NCBI GenBank assembly: GCA_002286715.1
Contig: NSJX01000090.1
Coordinates: 9,621 to 57,586 of the forward strand
DNA: 47,966 bases
DNA from: Dentipellis sp. KUC8613
Taxonomy: Eukaryota; Basidiomycota; Agaricomycetes; Russulales; Hericiaceae
Direction: 5' to 3'
The notes under the pieces were generated by a model that saw nothing but the letters and a program-made list of their open reading frames with translations, made no database searches and was not told the origin of the DNA. The position numbers and the translations under genes were made by a program. This document shows, piece by piece, positions 1-11,701 of this stretch. The first letter of the stretch is position 1. The number at the start of each line of letters is the position of its first letter.

Positions 1-333
1 GCGCAGCTGGTCGTGCCACCGACGTAACTGCCACCGACAGTCGCCTACGGTCGCCATGCACCTGCGCCAGCGGTTTGGCAGCTGGTCGTAGCTACTGGCA
101 GCCGCCTGTCGCTGCCGAGAGGCCACCATGTAGCTGCTCGCAGCTACTAGCAGCTCCTTGTCGCTGCCGAGTGGCCGCCGCGCAGCTGCTCGCACTCGCC
201 GTGCGGTCGTACCTGCCACTTGTCTACGGTAAGCGCTTGCGTCACCGCGTACGTGTTGTCAGAGTGCTGCGACGCGGCGAAGAGCAGAAGTGTGGTGTCT
301 TGCAGCCGAGCACATGAAACTGTAATAAAAACA
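1..333 (+). repeat. Left copy of 333-bp inverted repeat bracketing the window
   Basis: Read on the plus strand, this segment matches the reverse complement of 47441-47773 base for base wherever I compared it, with no indel (position 1 pairs with 47773 and 333 with 47441). It is GC-rich and full of GCAGCT-type words. Its inner end is A-rich and contains AATAAA (about 324-329), like a polyadenylation signal or the 3' tail of a retroelement. The left copy is cut by the window edge, so the full repeat is longer. The open frame inside it (75-317) has no recognisable domain and I do not call it a gene. It could be the end of a dispersed transposon, a SINE/LINE-like 3' end, or a contig-edge repeat. 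Confidence 0.9.
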
Positions 334-1000
334 AATACGGGGTTTACATTTATCTTGTACATATATGTGGCATGGGAGAGGGGAAGGAGGTAGCGAGAAT
401 TACGCCACACACCAATGTCATCTTCTATATGCTGCCCTCTGCCCTCGCTAGACTTCCTGGCCGCCAATCTTGAGTCCGCTATGAATGTCCCTCACTAAGC
501 TTACCTTCTGACAATGAGTAGCTGCCGTCTCCGCATCATGAATCACCATCTCTACGTCCAGACGTGTCATTCTGAGCGCAAGCGCGTGGCAACTAGCTGC
601 GTGCTGTTGGCAAAATCCGGATGTCAGCACGGGGAGGAGTTCTGGAGCTTCGTAGCTGCGTACGGGAGGGATGAAGACGGGTGCACGTGCGGGGGATGTT
701 CGGAGGCACATTTAGCATGCCAAGTCACTAGTCACGCCGCACTGTCACTGCCCCGATCGCACCCGCCACTGTATGCCACACTTTATGCCACCGACCAACA
801 AAATCGCTTGAGCAAGTACTGCGCACACCAAGAGTTCGACCATTATGCAAGTACTATTTTCTGCCACTATATATACATTGATAGTTCTGTACCAGACACT
901 ATCCAGCCAGGGGCGTAGATAAGTCGTCGCACTCGTCAGTGACCTTCTCTGATCAGTTCGCGTCGTGAGATATGCAGACCACACCATCAACTGCTCTACG
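334..1000. other. Stretch without a supported gene
   Basis: Only overlapping short open frames on both strands with no recognisable domain or consistent splice pattern. It separates the end repeat from the 3' end of the SUN-domain gene and presumably contains that gene's 3' untranslated region. Confidence 0.5.
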
Positions 1001-2020
1001 TCAACGCCCATCCCCATGAACTCGAACGCGATACAGACAGGTGGCGTTTGCACCCCAGTTATCGAGCACCTCCAACACAACCACTCCAAACTCGATGCCC
1101 AGCTCCTGTGGCCTGTCCCAGACGCTGAAGGTTTGGATGTGAAAATCCGCGTGGATGTCGTACGTAAAGGATGAGAGGGGGATCCAGCCTTGATGCGAAG
1201 GCAAGGGCGCGGCCGATGTTATGAAAGACGAATTGACTGGTGAGTCTTCGCGTCTCAAATGTCGGAGACTGTCGTACTCCTCTTTCCCTTCTACTAGTCC
1301 CCACAGAACCATACGTCTCGGCGCCAGCGCAATGTCAGATGTGGTTGTCCTGGAGATGTGGTCGATCGTCAGCCGCGTGATGTATACGGGCTCTATCAAC
1401 GCGATCCCCAGGTAGCCCGATTTCCCTTCGAACCGCCAGCAACTACCGTGTCCCAGATCTTCGGTCAAGGCAATGTTGGGTGGGTGCTTCTTGACTTTGG
1501 CGGATGGGCTGTACCATGACCTGAATATGCCGCGGCTCACATGATCTGGAGTAGTGAACTGCGGAATGACCTTTGCCCCTCCTGCCTCCAACGCGTAGTC
1601 CCGTAAGGGCACATAGCCGATGGATACGCGTTGCATGACGCGAAGAGCGATGGCATCCTCCATGCTTTGAACTCTCTGAGGGATGTAGGCCATGAAGTAT
1701 TGAACGGCGTCCGTGTCCCTCGCCAGTATAAAGCATGTTGAGAGGAGCGCGAAAAAAAGGGCAACGCCAAGCAGACTGTATAGAAAGATGACAGAGCATC
1801 GTGGCGCGGGGCGTCCGCTGATCATATATTCAACCTCTTCGACGTCGCGTTCTTCCGAGTTTCGTCGACGATGTTTGAACTGTGGTCGTTTCTGCTCGAG
1901 GCGTAAGCTCAACCAAAGGTCACCTGTCTGTGGCTCAGAGCCCGTACCTTTGTCTGTTGCGAGCCCGTGGCCTCCATGAAGTTCGTGGCTCGTCCACGAG
2001 TGAACCGAGCAGATTGGCAA
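1001..2020 (-). CDS. SUN-domain (Sad1/UNC-84) nuclear envelope protein
   Basis: Single open frame of 339 residues. A basic N-terminal region (about 1-75) is followed by one hydrophobic transmembrane segment (about 76-99) and a short linker. A SUN domain covers about 139-337: DYALEAGGAKVIPQFTT at its start, a W..(S)P motif near 169, GSCWRFEGKSGYLGI at 192-206, LTIDHI at 217-222, APRRMVLWG at 233-241, and NWGANATCLYRVRVHG at the C-terminus. SUN proteins sit in the inner nuclear membrane with the SUN domain in the perinuclear space, where it binds KASH peptides. The topology here (basic nucleoplasmic N-terminus, one TM, C-terminal SUN) fits. It is short for the family, with little coiled coil between TM and SUN domain. 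The start at 2020 is the first ATG of the open frame; an upstream exon cannot be excluded. Confidence 0.9.
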   Translation of the reverse strand: MPICSVHSWTSHELHGGHGLATDKGTGSEPQTGDLWLSLRLEQKRPQFKHRRRNSEERDVEEVEYMISGRPAPRCSVIFLYSLLGVALFFALLSTCFILARDTDAVQYFMAYIPQRVQSMEDAIALRVMQRVSIGYVPLRDYALEAGGAKVIPQFTTPDHVSRGIFRSWYSPSAKVKKHPPNIALTEDLGHGSCWRFEGKSGYLGIALIEPVYITRLTIDHISRTTTSDIALAPRRMVLWGLVEGKEEYDSLRHLRREDSPVNSSFITSAAPLPSHQGWIPLSSFTYDIHADFHIQTFSVWDRPQELGIEFGVVVLEVLDNWGANATCLYRVRVHGDGR

Positions 2021-2264
2021 CGTGGCTGAGCGCTCGAGGGCGATGTCCCAGCCCCAAGGACGAGAAAGATATCAGAGAGTGGCATGACGAACGCAGTAAG
2101 AAGGTAATGATAATGTGGTCGAGTACAAGCGGCGGCATCCCCGACTAAGTACTCCTCAAGAATGTCCGCTCCTTTGTCCTTCGGAAACCACCGAGGCTGT
2201 CCATTTCGATCATGACTCGCGCTGTAACTCTACGTCTGATTACAATGTAATGTCAAATGCTGTA

Positions 2265-5200
2265 TCATCTGAGAGCAGAATCAATTGAACGTACCCTATC
2301 CAGAGAGCGAATGATAATGCACTCCTGATCTATACCTTCCGGTGTATAGATCATTGAGGCAAAGTGGGACACCAAGCTTCGAGGCTTCAACACATGATGC
2401 CCTTCCTCGAACCGCCGATAACACAGGTGCACTCCTAGATTTTCAATCTTTCTGTAAGGGTCATGATGTTTGTCCTCGGGAGTAAGTGGCATAAATTCTC
2501 TGACGACGACGAAAGGCTGGGCAACCAAGCCCGTCGAAACTCGCCGCTGATGGACAAACAAATCAACAATTTGACCTGCCCGGCGCACGTCTCTTGAGGA
2601 TGGGTCAACAAAAACGACCATAGAGTTCGGATAGCTCCTCCGCGCGGCCATGTACTTGACACCCAGATGGTCTATCGATGGAATTGGCTGACAGCGAGGG
2701 CTAAGAAGGCTCGAAGACCCGAGGCTTGTCCACGACGCCATCTGTTGGTGCTCATCAAGATCAGCGTTGATGCAATTGAGAAGTTCGGTATAGATAACAT
2801 CAGGTAGAGTCTTCTCCTTGGAGTGGTCGTATTTGTACTGTAATTTGGAAGCATCCTGAAGATGGTGTTCGTCGCCTCGCATGAGATCGCCGAAAGCATC
2901 CTTGAAATAGTCTCCAAATTCTTGGTAAATAAGGTCGTCTGGAAGCTCCCACGATTGGATGAATGCGCGTAAATTTCCGGTCATGCAGAAATAACGCAAG
3001 AGCGTCAACTCCATCTCCCCTGCAATTGAGATACATGAATAACAGACTACAGATGAATAAATGAAGGAATTACCAGGCTTGCTGTTAGTATTGTATCCGC
3101 GCAAGATCCCAAGGTAACGCTCAAATACAAAAGCCCACAGCCCTCGAATCGGACCATACCCAGTGCCGACTTCGCCCAGATGGAGAGATAGATGGTGGTT
3201 TGGGCGCACGTCTTCTTCGAATAGCTCCTGGATATCGCTGACATACCGTTTCATGTACCGCTCGTACAAATCGATCCTTTCCGGTGATGTAGAACGCCGG
3301 GTGAGAAGATCGACGGCGATGACAAGGTCCAGAAAATTGTTGAGGAGGCTGCGCTGCCTGTCTGTTGTTCCCTCCTTCGTCCAATAACGTACCATGGTGA
3401 TGACGAGGTTCACACTACAGATTGTTCTCCACTGGTCCGCGGAAAGCTTTCCATGTGACTTGCTGCCAAAGTTATGTGGTGGACGGCCGGCCCAAGACGG
3501 CAGCGAGGTCTGCTTCATGTCCAGTCGGATTTGTTCTAGGAGATCCGAGGTGAAGATGCTAGTGTCCGTAGCATCTGGACGAGCAGCTAGACTGAACTCG
3601 AACACCGGCTTGTCGGATGGCACAGGAACGTTCAGTTTGCGAGATGGTTCGTACTAGCTCACATATCTCAGGTTCGGAGTATCTGAAACTAAGAATGAAA
3701 CCCACCCAATGTAGTATGGCGTCAATATAGTCCGATTTTGTTTTCGTTCCCGGTATGTCTCAGATACCGTTCACTTGAGCGATAGACACGATATAGCCTT
3801 TCCGGACCTTCATCATAGCTGACCGTTTGTTCTCCTTCATAGCATCTACCGCTTTCGTGATCTCTTCGTTTTGCCTTTCCGGGTCGTGCTCTGCCATATG
3901 CGGTTCAGCCGAGCCTTTATCTTCCAGGCCCCACAGGTGACGGACATGGTGATGAAATTCGCCGAGGAAAAGATTGTGCATCGCATCTACAACCGGAAAG
4001 CGAACGGGGTCCCAATACGGCAGTCTGAGCAATTCAGACCAACGTACACCATGGGTCTTGTAATACGCTTTCCGCGCGTCAACGGTAGGTTTTGATCTCC
4101 ACTCTTCCGCAAGGCGTCGGTGTTCTTCACATGTATGACGTTTCCAAGAGTGGATGTCTACATCACCCATCGCCTCCTTCCGCTGGCGGCAAAAGGAACA
4201 GAACCATGAAGCACTGTGGCCAGCAAAGCCGGCGGTCTTGCGCATAGCAGGTAAATCCGCTATCAGAGGAATGACGGCGGCACGTATCTTGCGACCGTAG
4301 CGTCGAAGGTAAGTCCATGTCACGAAAACGCCCCCCGCCCAAAGCTTCACCAACGCATCAACTAATGGGCGTAGCAAATGGTTGATTTGATCCAACGACG
4401 GTTCTTGAGGACCAGGGATGAGACCGACCAGGTACATGTTTTCCAAGCGAAAGCGAAGGTGTATCGGAAGGTTGAGGCAAGCCAAGTAAATAGCACCTGC
4501 TGAGTATGCTTTACCAGAGACTTTGTTGCCATACGGGTTGAACCAGTCGATATATAGGCTGAACACGAGGTGAAGTGTACCGTCACTAGGCGGTTGGGCA
4601 AAAACTGATCCATCTGGGCCTTGAAAGTTTTGTAATATTTCGCCGTCCCAAACGTCCTTCCACGGTTCACCATGTTCAGATCCAGGAAACGGCGCAGACG
4701 GCCTGTCTTCAATATTCTTCTCCACATCAGGTCGGGACAAAAAACGGCCTAGCCAGTGTTCCATAGGCTGGTAGCCAAAGACCTTCATAGGACGCGAGTG
4801 ATCAATCTCCGGGGCCTTCCTTCCTTTACCCGCCTTCTTCTGATCTCTGTCTGCCTGAAAAATATTGTCGTCCTCCGTCTCGCGGTGATCGCCACGACTG
4901 CGTTCACTGCGTGGAGATTCCATCAATAGCAGACCACCGCAGACTGGTTCTGCGTCAGCAGGACGAGCTGAGCAACTCGTCGGATACTTCAGTTCCCCAG
5001 CCTTGTTATCTGGAGCATACAGGGCAAAACAACGAGAGCAGCAAGCATAACGTATGATTGTGGGCTCCAGATCAAGCTTTCCCAGGGCAGTGCGAAGATC
5101 TCCCGGAATAGAACCCAGGACTTCTTTTTGTAAGGCCTCCACTTCAGCATTGGGTCGATGGTAGGCCATTGCGCCGGCCAGAATGCAGCGAAGAGTTCGG

Positions 5201-6179
5201 AGTACGAGGTTGGAATCCATGAAGGACAGGCCAGAGGTGATGTGCAACGCAAACACGAGCAGAAGAGCACAGACGAAAAAGGGCTGTTTGGGCAAGGACG
5301 ACTCGGAAAACCAGCGATCTGTAGAATGTACTATTAGAAAATTGGTCGAGTACAAACAGCAGTTACTCACCAGTCGACACTACAAGCATGCCGTCTGATG
5401 TAGCACCGCGACCTTCAACGGATGCAGCTCTCGACCGTATCGCGTACTCAGCCCATTGTCGTTCGAGCATAGCCTCGAGACGACGCTGCTCTGTCGCGAG
5501 CTGTGCGAGAAGAAGGCCTTGTTCATTGCTGATCTCCTGTACACATTCGAGGCCCCTAATCCGCTTCTCCGTGACGCTGACCCAGTCCTGGTGTAGAATG
5601 AATTCGACGTTATTGGTCTTCGAGATGTTCCGGAGAGGAGGAGGAGGGCCGAGCCACCCATCAACATCCTCTGTCCATGTCAGACGCAGAGTGTAGTCAA
5701 AGTCCTTCGTGCGTCGTTCGTATTCTTTCATCACCAGGCTGATTACAGCCGGGGGCTCCCAACGTCCCGCTGGTCGGTCGTCGCTGTTCTGGGAGCAATG
5801 CCGGGGTCAATCTGACGAATTGCAGTCTACATTGCCTTTCTAGCACTTCACTTACATCGACGTTACCAGCCGAACAGGTTCCATCCGGGGGTTCATCTAC
5901 CACAGTCGATCGACCAGTCGACTGTCGCGATTCACGGTCGTCTCGTATCCGCACAAGCAGCTCTGGATCCTTAGCAAGGTTGTGTGAAGGTTTGAGAGAC
6001 GTCTGCACAATTGTGGCTTCTTTCTGATTTTGTTTGGCGATCCAGGTTCGTTCCCTTGCCTGGTGGGACTTCCACTGCTGTACCGGTAGGAGCTGTCCTG
6101 CTTGGGACTGCTGCGTGTCGTCGATGTAGGTAAATTGAATGCACACACGGCACAAGCAGAGTTTGTCTCTTGGTGGCAT
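2265..6179 (-). CDS. CACTA-type (Tnp2-like, Transposase_21) transposase, multi-exon
   Basis: Reads from 6179 down to 2265 in about five exons. The N-terminus (MPPRDKLCLCRVC, from 6179) has a small Cys-rich motif usual for basidiomycete CACTA transposases. A charged/coiled segment follows (5740-5370). The large exon (about 5330-3795) carries the transposase core, including DWFNPYGNKVSGKAYSAG, LIPGPQEPS and RLPYWDPVRFPVVDAMHNLF. A C-terminal exon pair (about 3660-2265) begins LPSWAGRPPHNFGSK and HGKLSADQWR; a clear 54-bp intron lies at 3020-3073. No stop or frameshift is needed to join the exons, so the protein may be intact. It would cut and paste DNA as a DDE-type nuclease; I did not assign individual catalytic residues. 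A second same-strand gene lies just upstream (6340-10643), as in two-gene CACTA elements. I could not find its CACTA terminal repeats. Confidence 0.85.
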
Positions 6180-6339
6180 GCGCGTATGTCAGGAGGAAAA
6201 ACGCCGTTCGAGCTTTGGTGGGTACTTGGCCCCTCAGACTTCCAGAGCCACCGATCCCGAAGGGAAGATTACAATCGATGGATAACTGCTACGCAGAGAA
6301 AAGTTGAAATTGTTACATGATTAGAATACTATCCGTTAT

Positions 6340-9300
6340 CTATACATCAAATTCGTAATCTTCGTCTACTATACCCAAGTCTCGCCGCTCCCAAGAGTCT
6401 AAAGACGCTAACCAGTCTGAATCGTAACAGTTCCTCCAGAGTCCTGGGGGAGGATGGCCTGTCTCCGTCCTGAGAGGGCTGCGCCGCACGCGCGGCCCAT
6501 TTCCAGACTTGGTATGGGCACCAATGGGGTTTCGATAGTGACGACGATATACGACGTCCAAGTGACGGAGGAAGTCGATCAGCTGCTGGCTCATCCATCG
6601 AGCTCGGATAACGCGATAGGATTTGCCTGGCTCGTTAGGTGCCGGAGGAGGGGCGTTGTCGTCGGTTTCGTCGCCACTCATGGAAGCTCCACACAGTTTC
6701 GGCATGATGTTGTCGAGGTGTTCCAGTAGTCGATCGCTTCCCAAATGGCATGCCGCTTGCCTAGACACGTACAACTGGCGCAGATAATCATAAGAAACGT
6801 CACGACGTTGATCTGAGAGATGCTTACTGTTCTCTTGCGAGCGCTTCGATTGTTCATCCGTGTCTTCTGAAACCTCTCTTGTTCTGAATCTCGAGAGTTG
6901 TATGTGCGACGAAGGTAGTCGACGTGAGCATCCAGAGCTGTTGTGACAAATTCTCTTGTGAGAAGACGATGGGGTAACGTCCCACCAGCACCGTAATGAC
7001 CGCTGTCTGTGCACTGCAGAAAGTGCCGGACGAAAAGGTCGGAAGCGAATCGGTTGAAGCGAAGCTTCTTCCACGAACGCGAGAGGTCGATTCGAAACCT
7101 CGAAGGAGTGATCACGATGCAGTCGATGTCATTGTTGTCGAATTTGTCGATTTCTTCTTGATCCAGAGTGAAGGGCATATTCTTCAGCTCCTTCATGGAT
7201 GGATAGCGCAGCAAGGCCTTGAGATGCTTGCGCACCGCTTCCTATCGGTGGACACGATCAGAATGCAATGTCTCAGGCATGTCTGATGGTCGCACTCACT
7301 GCTAACACCGGCCACTTAGGATCCCTTGGTGATTCCTCATCCTCGTCATCCGTATGATCGACAGCCGCACTTGAAGCAGCATGAGTAGATCGAGATTTCC
7401 GGGGCGCACGGTTGGGCCTATATTTCGGCTTTGATAGATCCTCCCTCAATTTGCTGAGCTCTTCTGTCTGCCGTTGTATCTGGGTCTGTAACTCCTCGAC
7501 CACCTGAGAATGAATATGATTGGATGCCTCCATCTCCTTTTGCATACCCTGCATCTGTGCTAAGAACATTGCTATGACGTCGGGGGATGGCTGTTGTGTG
7601 CCATGAGGACGACCAGAGGTATGACTGCCGGTCTCAGGGGGTGCACGGGAGGCATGAGGTGGTGTTGGCGTTGGTGGACGGGAAGGAGGGCGGTGACCAT
7701 TGTCGTTACTGCGCGAAGACTGGTTGGTAGAGTCATGCGCGCCGTCGTCCTAGAAAGCGCGTCAACACCGGACCATGATCAGAACCTCAAAAGCGCTACT
7801 GACCATGGTTGCATCCTCGTCATCTTGGCGTTCATGCGAAGGACCAGACCCCGCCTAGAGTCCAAATCAACATAGGAAAGAAGTAACAATAAGAAGGACT
7901 CAGACGAACCGCGTTGGCGTTTGAGCGCCGACCAGGATAGATCCAGTGTGGTCTGATGCGAGTAGCGTCAGCTAGGCCACATGACCCATCGACGTCGATG
8001 AGGAAAAATTGGTCCTGCCACCACGTATTGAAGGCGACGGGCTCTCGCAGAGATGTCGGCCACTGCGCTATAATCCATGACAGATGGACCATGTCCGCTG
8101 CCAGTTCGAAGTGCACTGCATTTCTGAAGACAACGTAGAAGTCGTTGCGGGGGTTGAGAGGGAAAGCCATTGGGGGTGCACCGTTGTTCTGTTCCTCAAA
8201 TGCCTGTTGTTGGATGACAGAATTCAGATACCATAGCGCCCGAGATGATGACCACCACATACCAACGCATTCTTGACCCACTGTACCTGAATATTCTCGA
8301 CCCACGCATCCATTCTCCTGCCGTCTGGGTAAATGACGTGCCAGACATTTCTGTTGCTTGTTGGGTAAGCCAACGGGCCACACGGCTGCCGGGTCTGGGA
8401 AGGCGATTGCGCCTGGGTATGATACTCTGGAGCCCGTGCTTGCTCCCGCACTCGTGCATTTGCGTCAGCCTGACGACGGGCCTCTGCGTCTGCCGCGGCT
8501 TTGGCGTCTGCCTGCCGGCGAGCCTCCGCATCTGCCGCAGCTTTAGCGTCTGCCGCGGCTTTGGCGTCTGCCTGGCGACGAGCCTCTGCCTGTGCCTCCG
8601 CTGCAGCTTTGGCGTCTGCCGCGGCTTTAGCGTCTGCTGCGGCTTTGGCGTCTGCCCGCCGGCGAGCCTCTGCCTCCGCTGCAGCCCGGCGGCGAGCCTC
8701 CGCATCTGCCGCAGCTTTAGCGTCTGCCGCGGCTTTAGCGTCTGCTGCGGCTTTGGCGTCAGCCCGCCGGCGAGCCTCCGCCTCTGCCTCCGCTGCAGCC
8801 TGGCGGCGGGCCTCCGCCTTCGCCTGGGCTTGGCGGCGAGCCTCCGCATCTGCTGCTGCCTTCGCATCTGCCGCAGCTTTAGCGTCTGCTGCGGCTTTGG
8901 CGTCTGCCGCGGCTTTGGCGTCTGCCTGGCGACGAGCCTCCGCCTGTGCCTCCGCTGCAGCTTTGGCGTCTGCTGCGGCTTGAGCATCTGCTGCGGCTTT
9001 GGCGTCAGCCCGCCGGCGAGCCTCCGCCTCTGCCTCCGCTGCAGCCTGGCGGCGGGCATCCGCCTTCGCCTGGGCTTGGCGGCGAGCCTCCGCATCTGCT
9101 GCTGCCTTCGCATCTGCCGCAGCTTTAGCGTCTGCCGCAGCTTTAGCGTCTGCCGCAGCTTTAGCGTCTGCTGCGGCTTTGGCGTCTGCCTGGCGGCGAG
9201 CCTCTGCATCCGCTGCAGCCCGGCGGCGGGCCTCTGCCTCTGCCTCCGCTGCAGCTTTGGCGTCTGCCGCAGCTTTAGCGTCTGACGCGGCTTTGGCGTT

Positions 9301-10643
9301 GGCCCGGCGGCGAGCCTCTGCGTCCGCTGCAGCCTTAGCGTCGGCCTGGCGACGAGCCTCTGCCCCCGCTTCTGCCTGCCGGCGAGCTTGAGCCTCCGCA
9401 TCTGCTGCTGCCTTGGCGTCTGCGGCAGCCTGAGCGTCTGCAGCAGCTCTGGCGTCGGTCTGGCGACGAGCCTGTGCGTCTGCGGCAAGGTTGGCATCTG
9501 CCTCCGCTTGAGTTTGCACCTGCTGTGCATGTCAGTAGACCCGAATTACATCAACTCCACTTGGCATACCTTCGTCGTCTTATCCTTCACCTGCTGATGC
9601 GCCGATGCTTCTTCAGTCTGTTTCTCCACTGCGTCTTCATCGCCCTTAAGCCCATCGGCCCGCTTGTGCTGTTCGGCCACTCTAGTCGCGGTCCCCTCAG
9701 CCCGCCTGCGGGCCCTCCCTTCTATCTCTCGTTCACGCGCCCCCTCGAATTCCCAGCCCAAAGTCCCCTCTGTGTCACGCGCAAATCTCTGGGCGCTCTC
9801 GCGCCCCCCCTGAAACTTGTGCTCTTCGGCCTGTTCGACATTCTCGGGAACGTTCATGGCCGCTGCCGTGTCGAAAACAGCATCAGCCTCTTCAACATGA
9901 AGGCCCACCTCTTCCTCGACCCTGGCCATCTCAGCCTCTTCGTCCTCAGACAGCTCCTGCCCGGCCGTCGAGTGCTCCGCCTGTTTGCTCTGTTGTATTC
10001 CCGTCTCGGCTTGATACGACCTCTCACCAGCTTGTTCGGCCTCTGCCCTAAGCTGTTGAACTTCCTGATGAGCTTGGCCATTCTCTGTCTTCTTGGGCTT
10101 GCGACTGGTATCGTTCTGACAGTCCGGAAAACACGTCAGCAAACACGAGGTGTTGTGTTGAACAACAGGTGCATTCCGCTTACCATCTGCAGGTTATCGG
10201 TACCTACATGCCCCTCCTCACCGTGCATGGCATGGGGCACGTCTTTGTTGTCGGTTTCAGGGTGTTCGGATTCATCGTCTATCTCACCCATGACAATGTC
10301 GACGCCTTCGTCTGCCTCATCCATGATAATGTCGGCGTCTTCGTCTGCATCAGGCAGCTTGCCTCGTTTTCGATGTGGCTTTCGTCTTCTGCGCCTAGGT
10401 TTCGTTTTCTGCAACAAATACGAGGTGTCGTGTTTTTCCTGGGAAGGATGATTTGAAATGTGAGTAACGCGAAGACTCAGAGTACCGCAATCCGCTCACA
10501 CTACCATCTTCACCTCCCTTCCTAAGTCTCTGCGGCGGTGGATCATCGGACGTCCTTACATCCCCCACGCGAGGATTGGCTGGTGAGCGACTGCGCTTTC
10601 GACCATGCAGTTTTGGTGGTTCAGCAGTAGATGGGGGGGGCAT
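6340..10643 (-). CDS. Large low-complexity protein, probable companion gene of the CACTA element
   Basis: Several GT-AG introns join into one product of roughly 1,000-1,200 residues. Order from the N-terminus: basic start (MPPPSTAEPPKLHGRKRSRS, 10643); Arg-rich then acidic segment (10417-10180); Glu/Gln-rich coiled coil (about 10090-9570); Ala/Asp/Lys/Arg repeat array (9519-8440); a conserved-looking folded part (about 8320-7900, with PRNDFYVVFRNAVHFELAAD and WIYPGRR); a second coiled coil (7569-7430); and a C-terminal domain ending near 6340 (SGDETDDN, YRVIRARWMSQQLIDFL, CYDSDWLASL). The C-terminal part resembles a multi-copy family common in agaricomycete genomes with no function known to me. 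Its position head-to-tail upstream of the transposase suggests an accessory factor of the element, but a host gene is possible. Splitting into two genes near 7.6 kb is an alternative. Confidence 0.65.
8440..9500 (-). repeat. In-frame minisatellite encoding Ala/Asp/Lys/Arg-rich helix
   Basis: Tandem, imperfect units built on 18 bp (encoding ADAKAA) mixed with longer blocks encoding AEARRQA-type segments. Because units are multiples of three, other frames on both strands also stay open (for example 8245-9285 on plus), which explains the long spurious reading frames here. The encoded sequence is strongly helix-forming, like bacterial TolA-type Ala-rich rods. It lies inside the 6340-10643 gene. 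Confidence 0.85.
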
Positions 10644-10745
10644 ATCGGATAATGGTGATGGTGCAAAATGGTGAGGTGGTGCGAGATAGTGGAGGGTAAC
10701 GGTATAGTTAGTGGCTTCTACGAGGGCAATTCTGCGAAGTGCCAC

Positions 10746-11640
10746 ATACCTTTACGGACAACGCTCTAAAGAATAATGGATTGCAGTAGCCATTGGTATC
10801 AGAAAGAGTGATTAACCGTCAAAAAGCCTTTGCGTGCGTTAGATGCCTAGATCATGATCATGGCCGACGGGTACGAATCCAGGCATAAAGGGCTTCTACA
10901 GAGCCCTTCCATATTATGTCTGACTGACCTCTGTTTGGTCCGTGTTGATAGTTTCGTCTGAGTCGCAGAGAGACGCATTATTGTGATGAATATTCAAACG
11001 AAAGAGAAAGGTCGACCACAGCGGGCCGGTTGGGTTGGCAAGACCTGCCGCTTGCGGCGCCGTATTCAGACTCCGTCGACTGAGTGCGAGCGGGCCGAAG
11101 AATGGACATAGGGGGATCTCGGACGGTTTGGCGGAGACCTTCTAGGGAAATCCGAAGCGGGCCGACTAATTTAGGGTTAGGGCTTGTGAGATCTGCCGCT
11201 TGGGGCGAGATCAGAACGATCAGTCACGTGATTAGATTCGGTCGCACTCGGTCGACGGAGTCTGGATTCGAATTCGGTCTCCCCTTGCTGCGACGCGATC
11301 GTGACCACGTCTCGTGCCCGTGTTCGCTACACGGCGCCTCCTCCATCATGATACAGCTTGGATGACACTGTAGTGTCAAAGCGTCAGGTACGGCGACACG
11401 TAGTCTCCGTGGTGATTGCTTGTCCTCGCATTATCGGTGGTTCTGGAGATGTGGCGAGTGACACGCCAGCACATACACGGCGCAAGCGTCGGGGTCAACC
11501 ACGACCTGCAGCGACGTTCACGCTACCGAACCTCCCCACACCCATACCCGTACACCCGAGACTCGTGAGCGCACGAAGACGGAAAGTATGGTGCTAGGTA
11601 AGTCCTCCTTGACTGCTATGCAGACGGAGGGTTGACAACA
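10746..11640. other. Intergenic stretch with small inverted and telomere-like repeats
   Basis: No gene is supported. The stretch contains a hairpin-forming inverted repeat (11067-11090 with 11242-11264), repeated AGCGGGCCG words (near 11019, 11089, 11156), and a TTAGGGTTAGGG motif at 11171-11182. It includes the probable promoter of the 10643 gene. Confidence 0.45.
11067..11264. repeat. Short inverted repeat with ~23-bp arms
   Basis: The left arm (11067-11090) and the reverse complement of the right arm (11242-11264) share CAGACTCCGTCGA and GAGTGCGA with one or two mismatches, separated by about 150 bp. No clear target duplication was seen. It could be a decayed MITE or an incidental hairpin. 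Confidence 0.5.
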
Positions 11641-11701
11641 CCACAGCGTATGCCCCAACACCTTCGTCACAAATCGTCACAAGACACTGAGGCGCGAAGG
11701 C

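Noticed and set aside
75..317. 80-codon frame also present at 47457-47873 in the other end repeat
   Set aside because: Its conservation is explained by the repeat itself; it has no domain, low-complexity composition and no splice sites.
2098..2260. Upstream exon of the SUN gene or a CACTA end
   Set aside because: No convincing splice join to the SUN frame and no CACTA/TAGTG terminus with a matching partner.
8245..9285. 346-codon open frame on the plus strand rich in Cys, Leu and Ser
   Set aside because: It mirrors the minus-strand Ala/Asp/Lys minisatellite; repeat units in multiples of three keep all frames open. No start context or introns support it.
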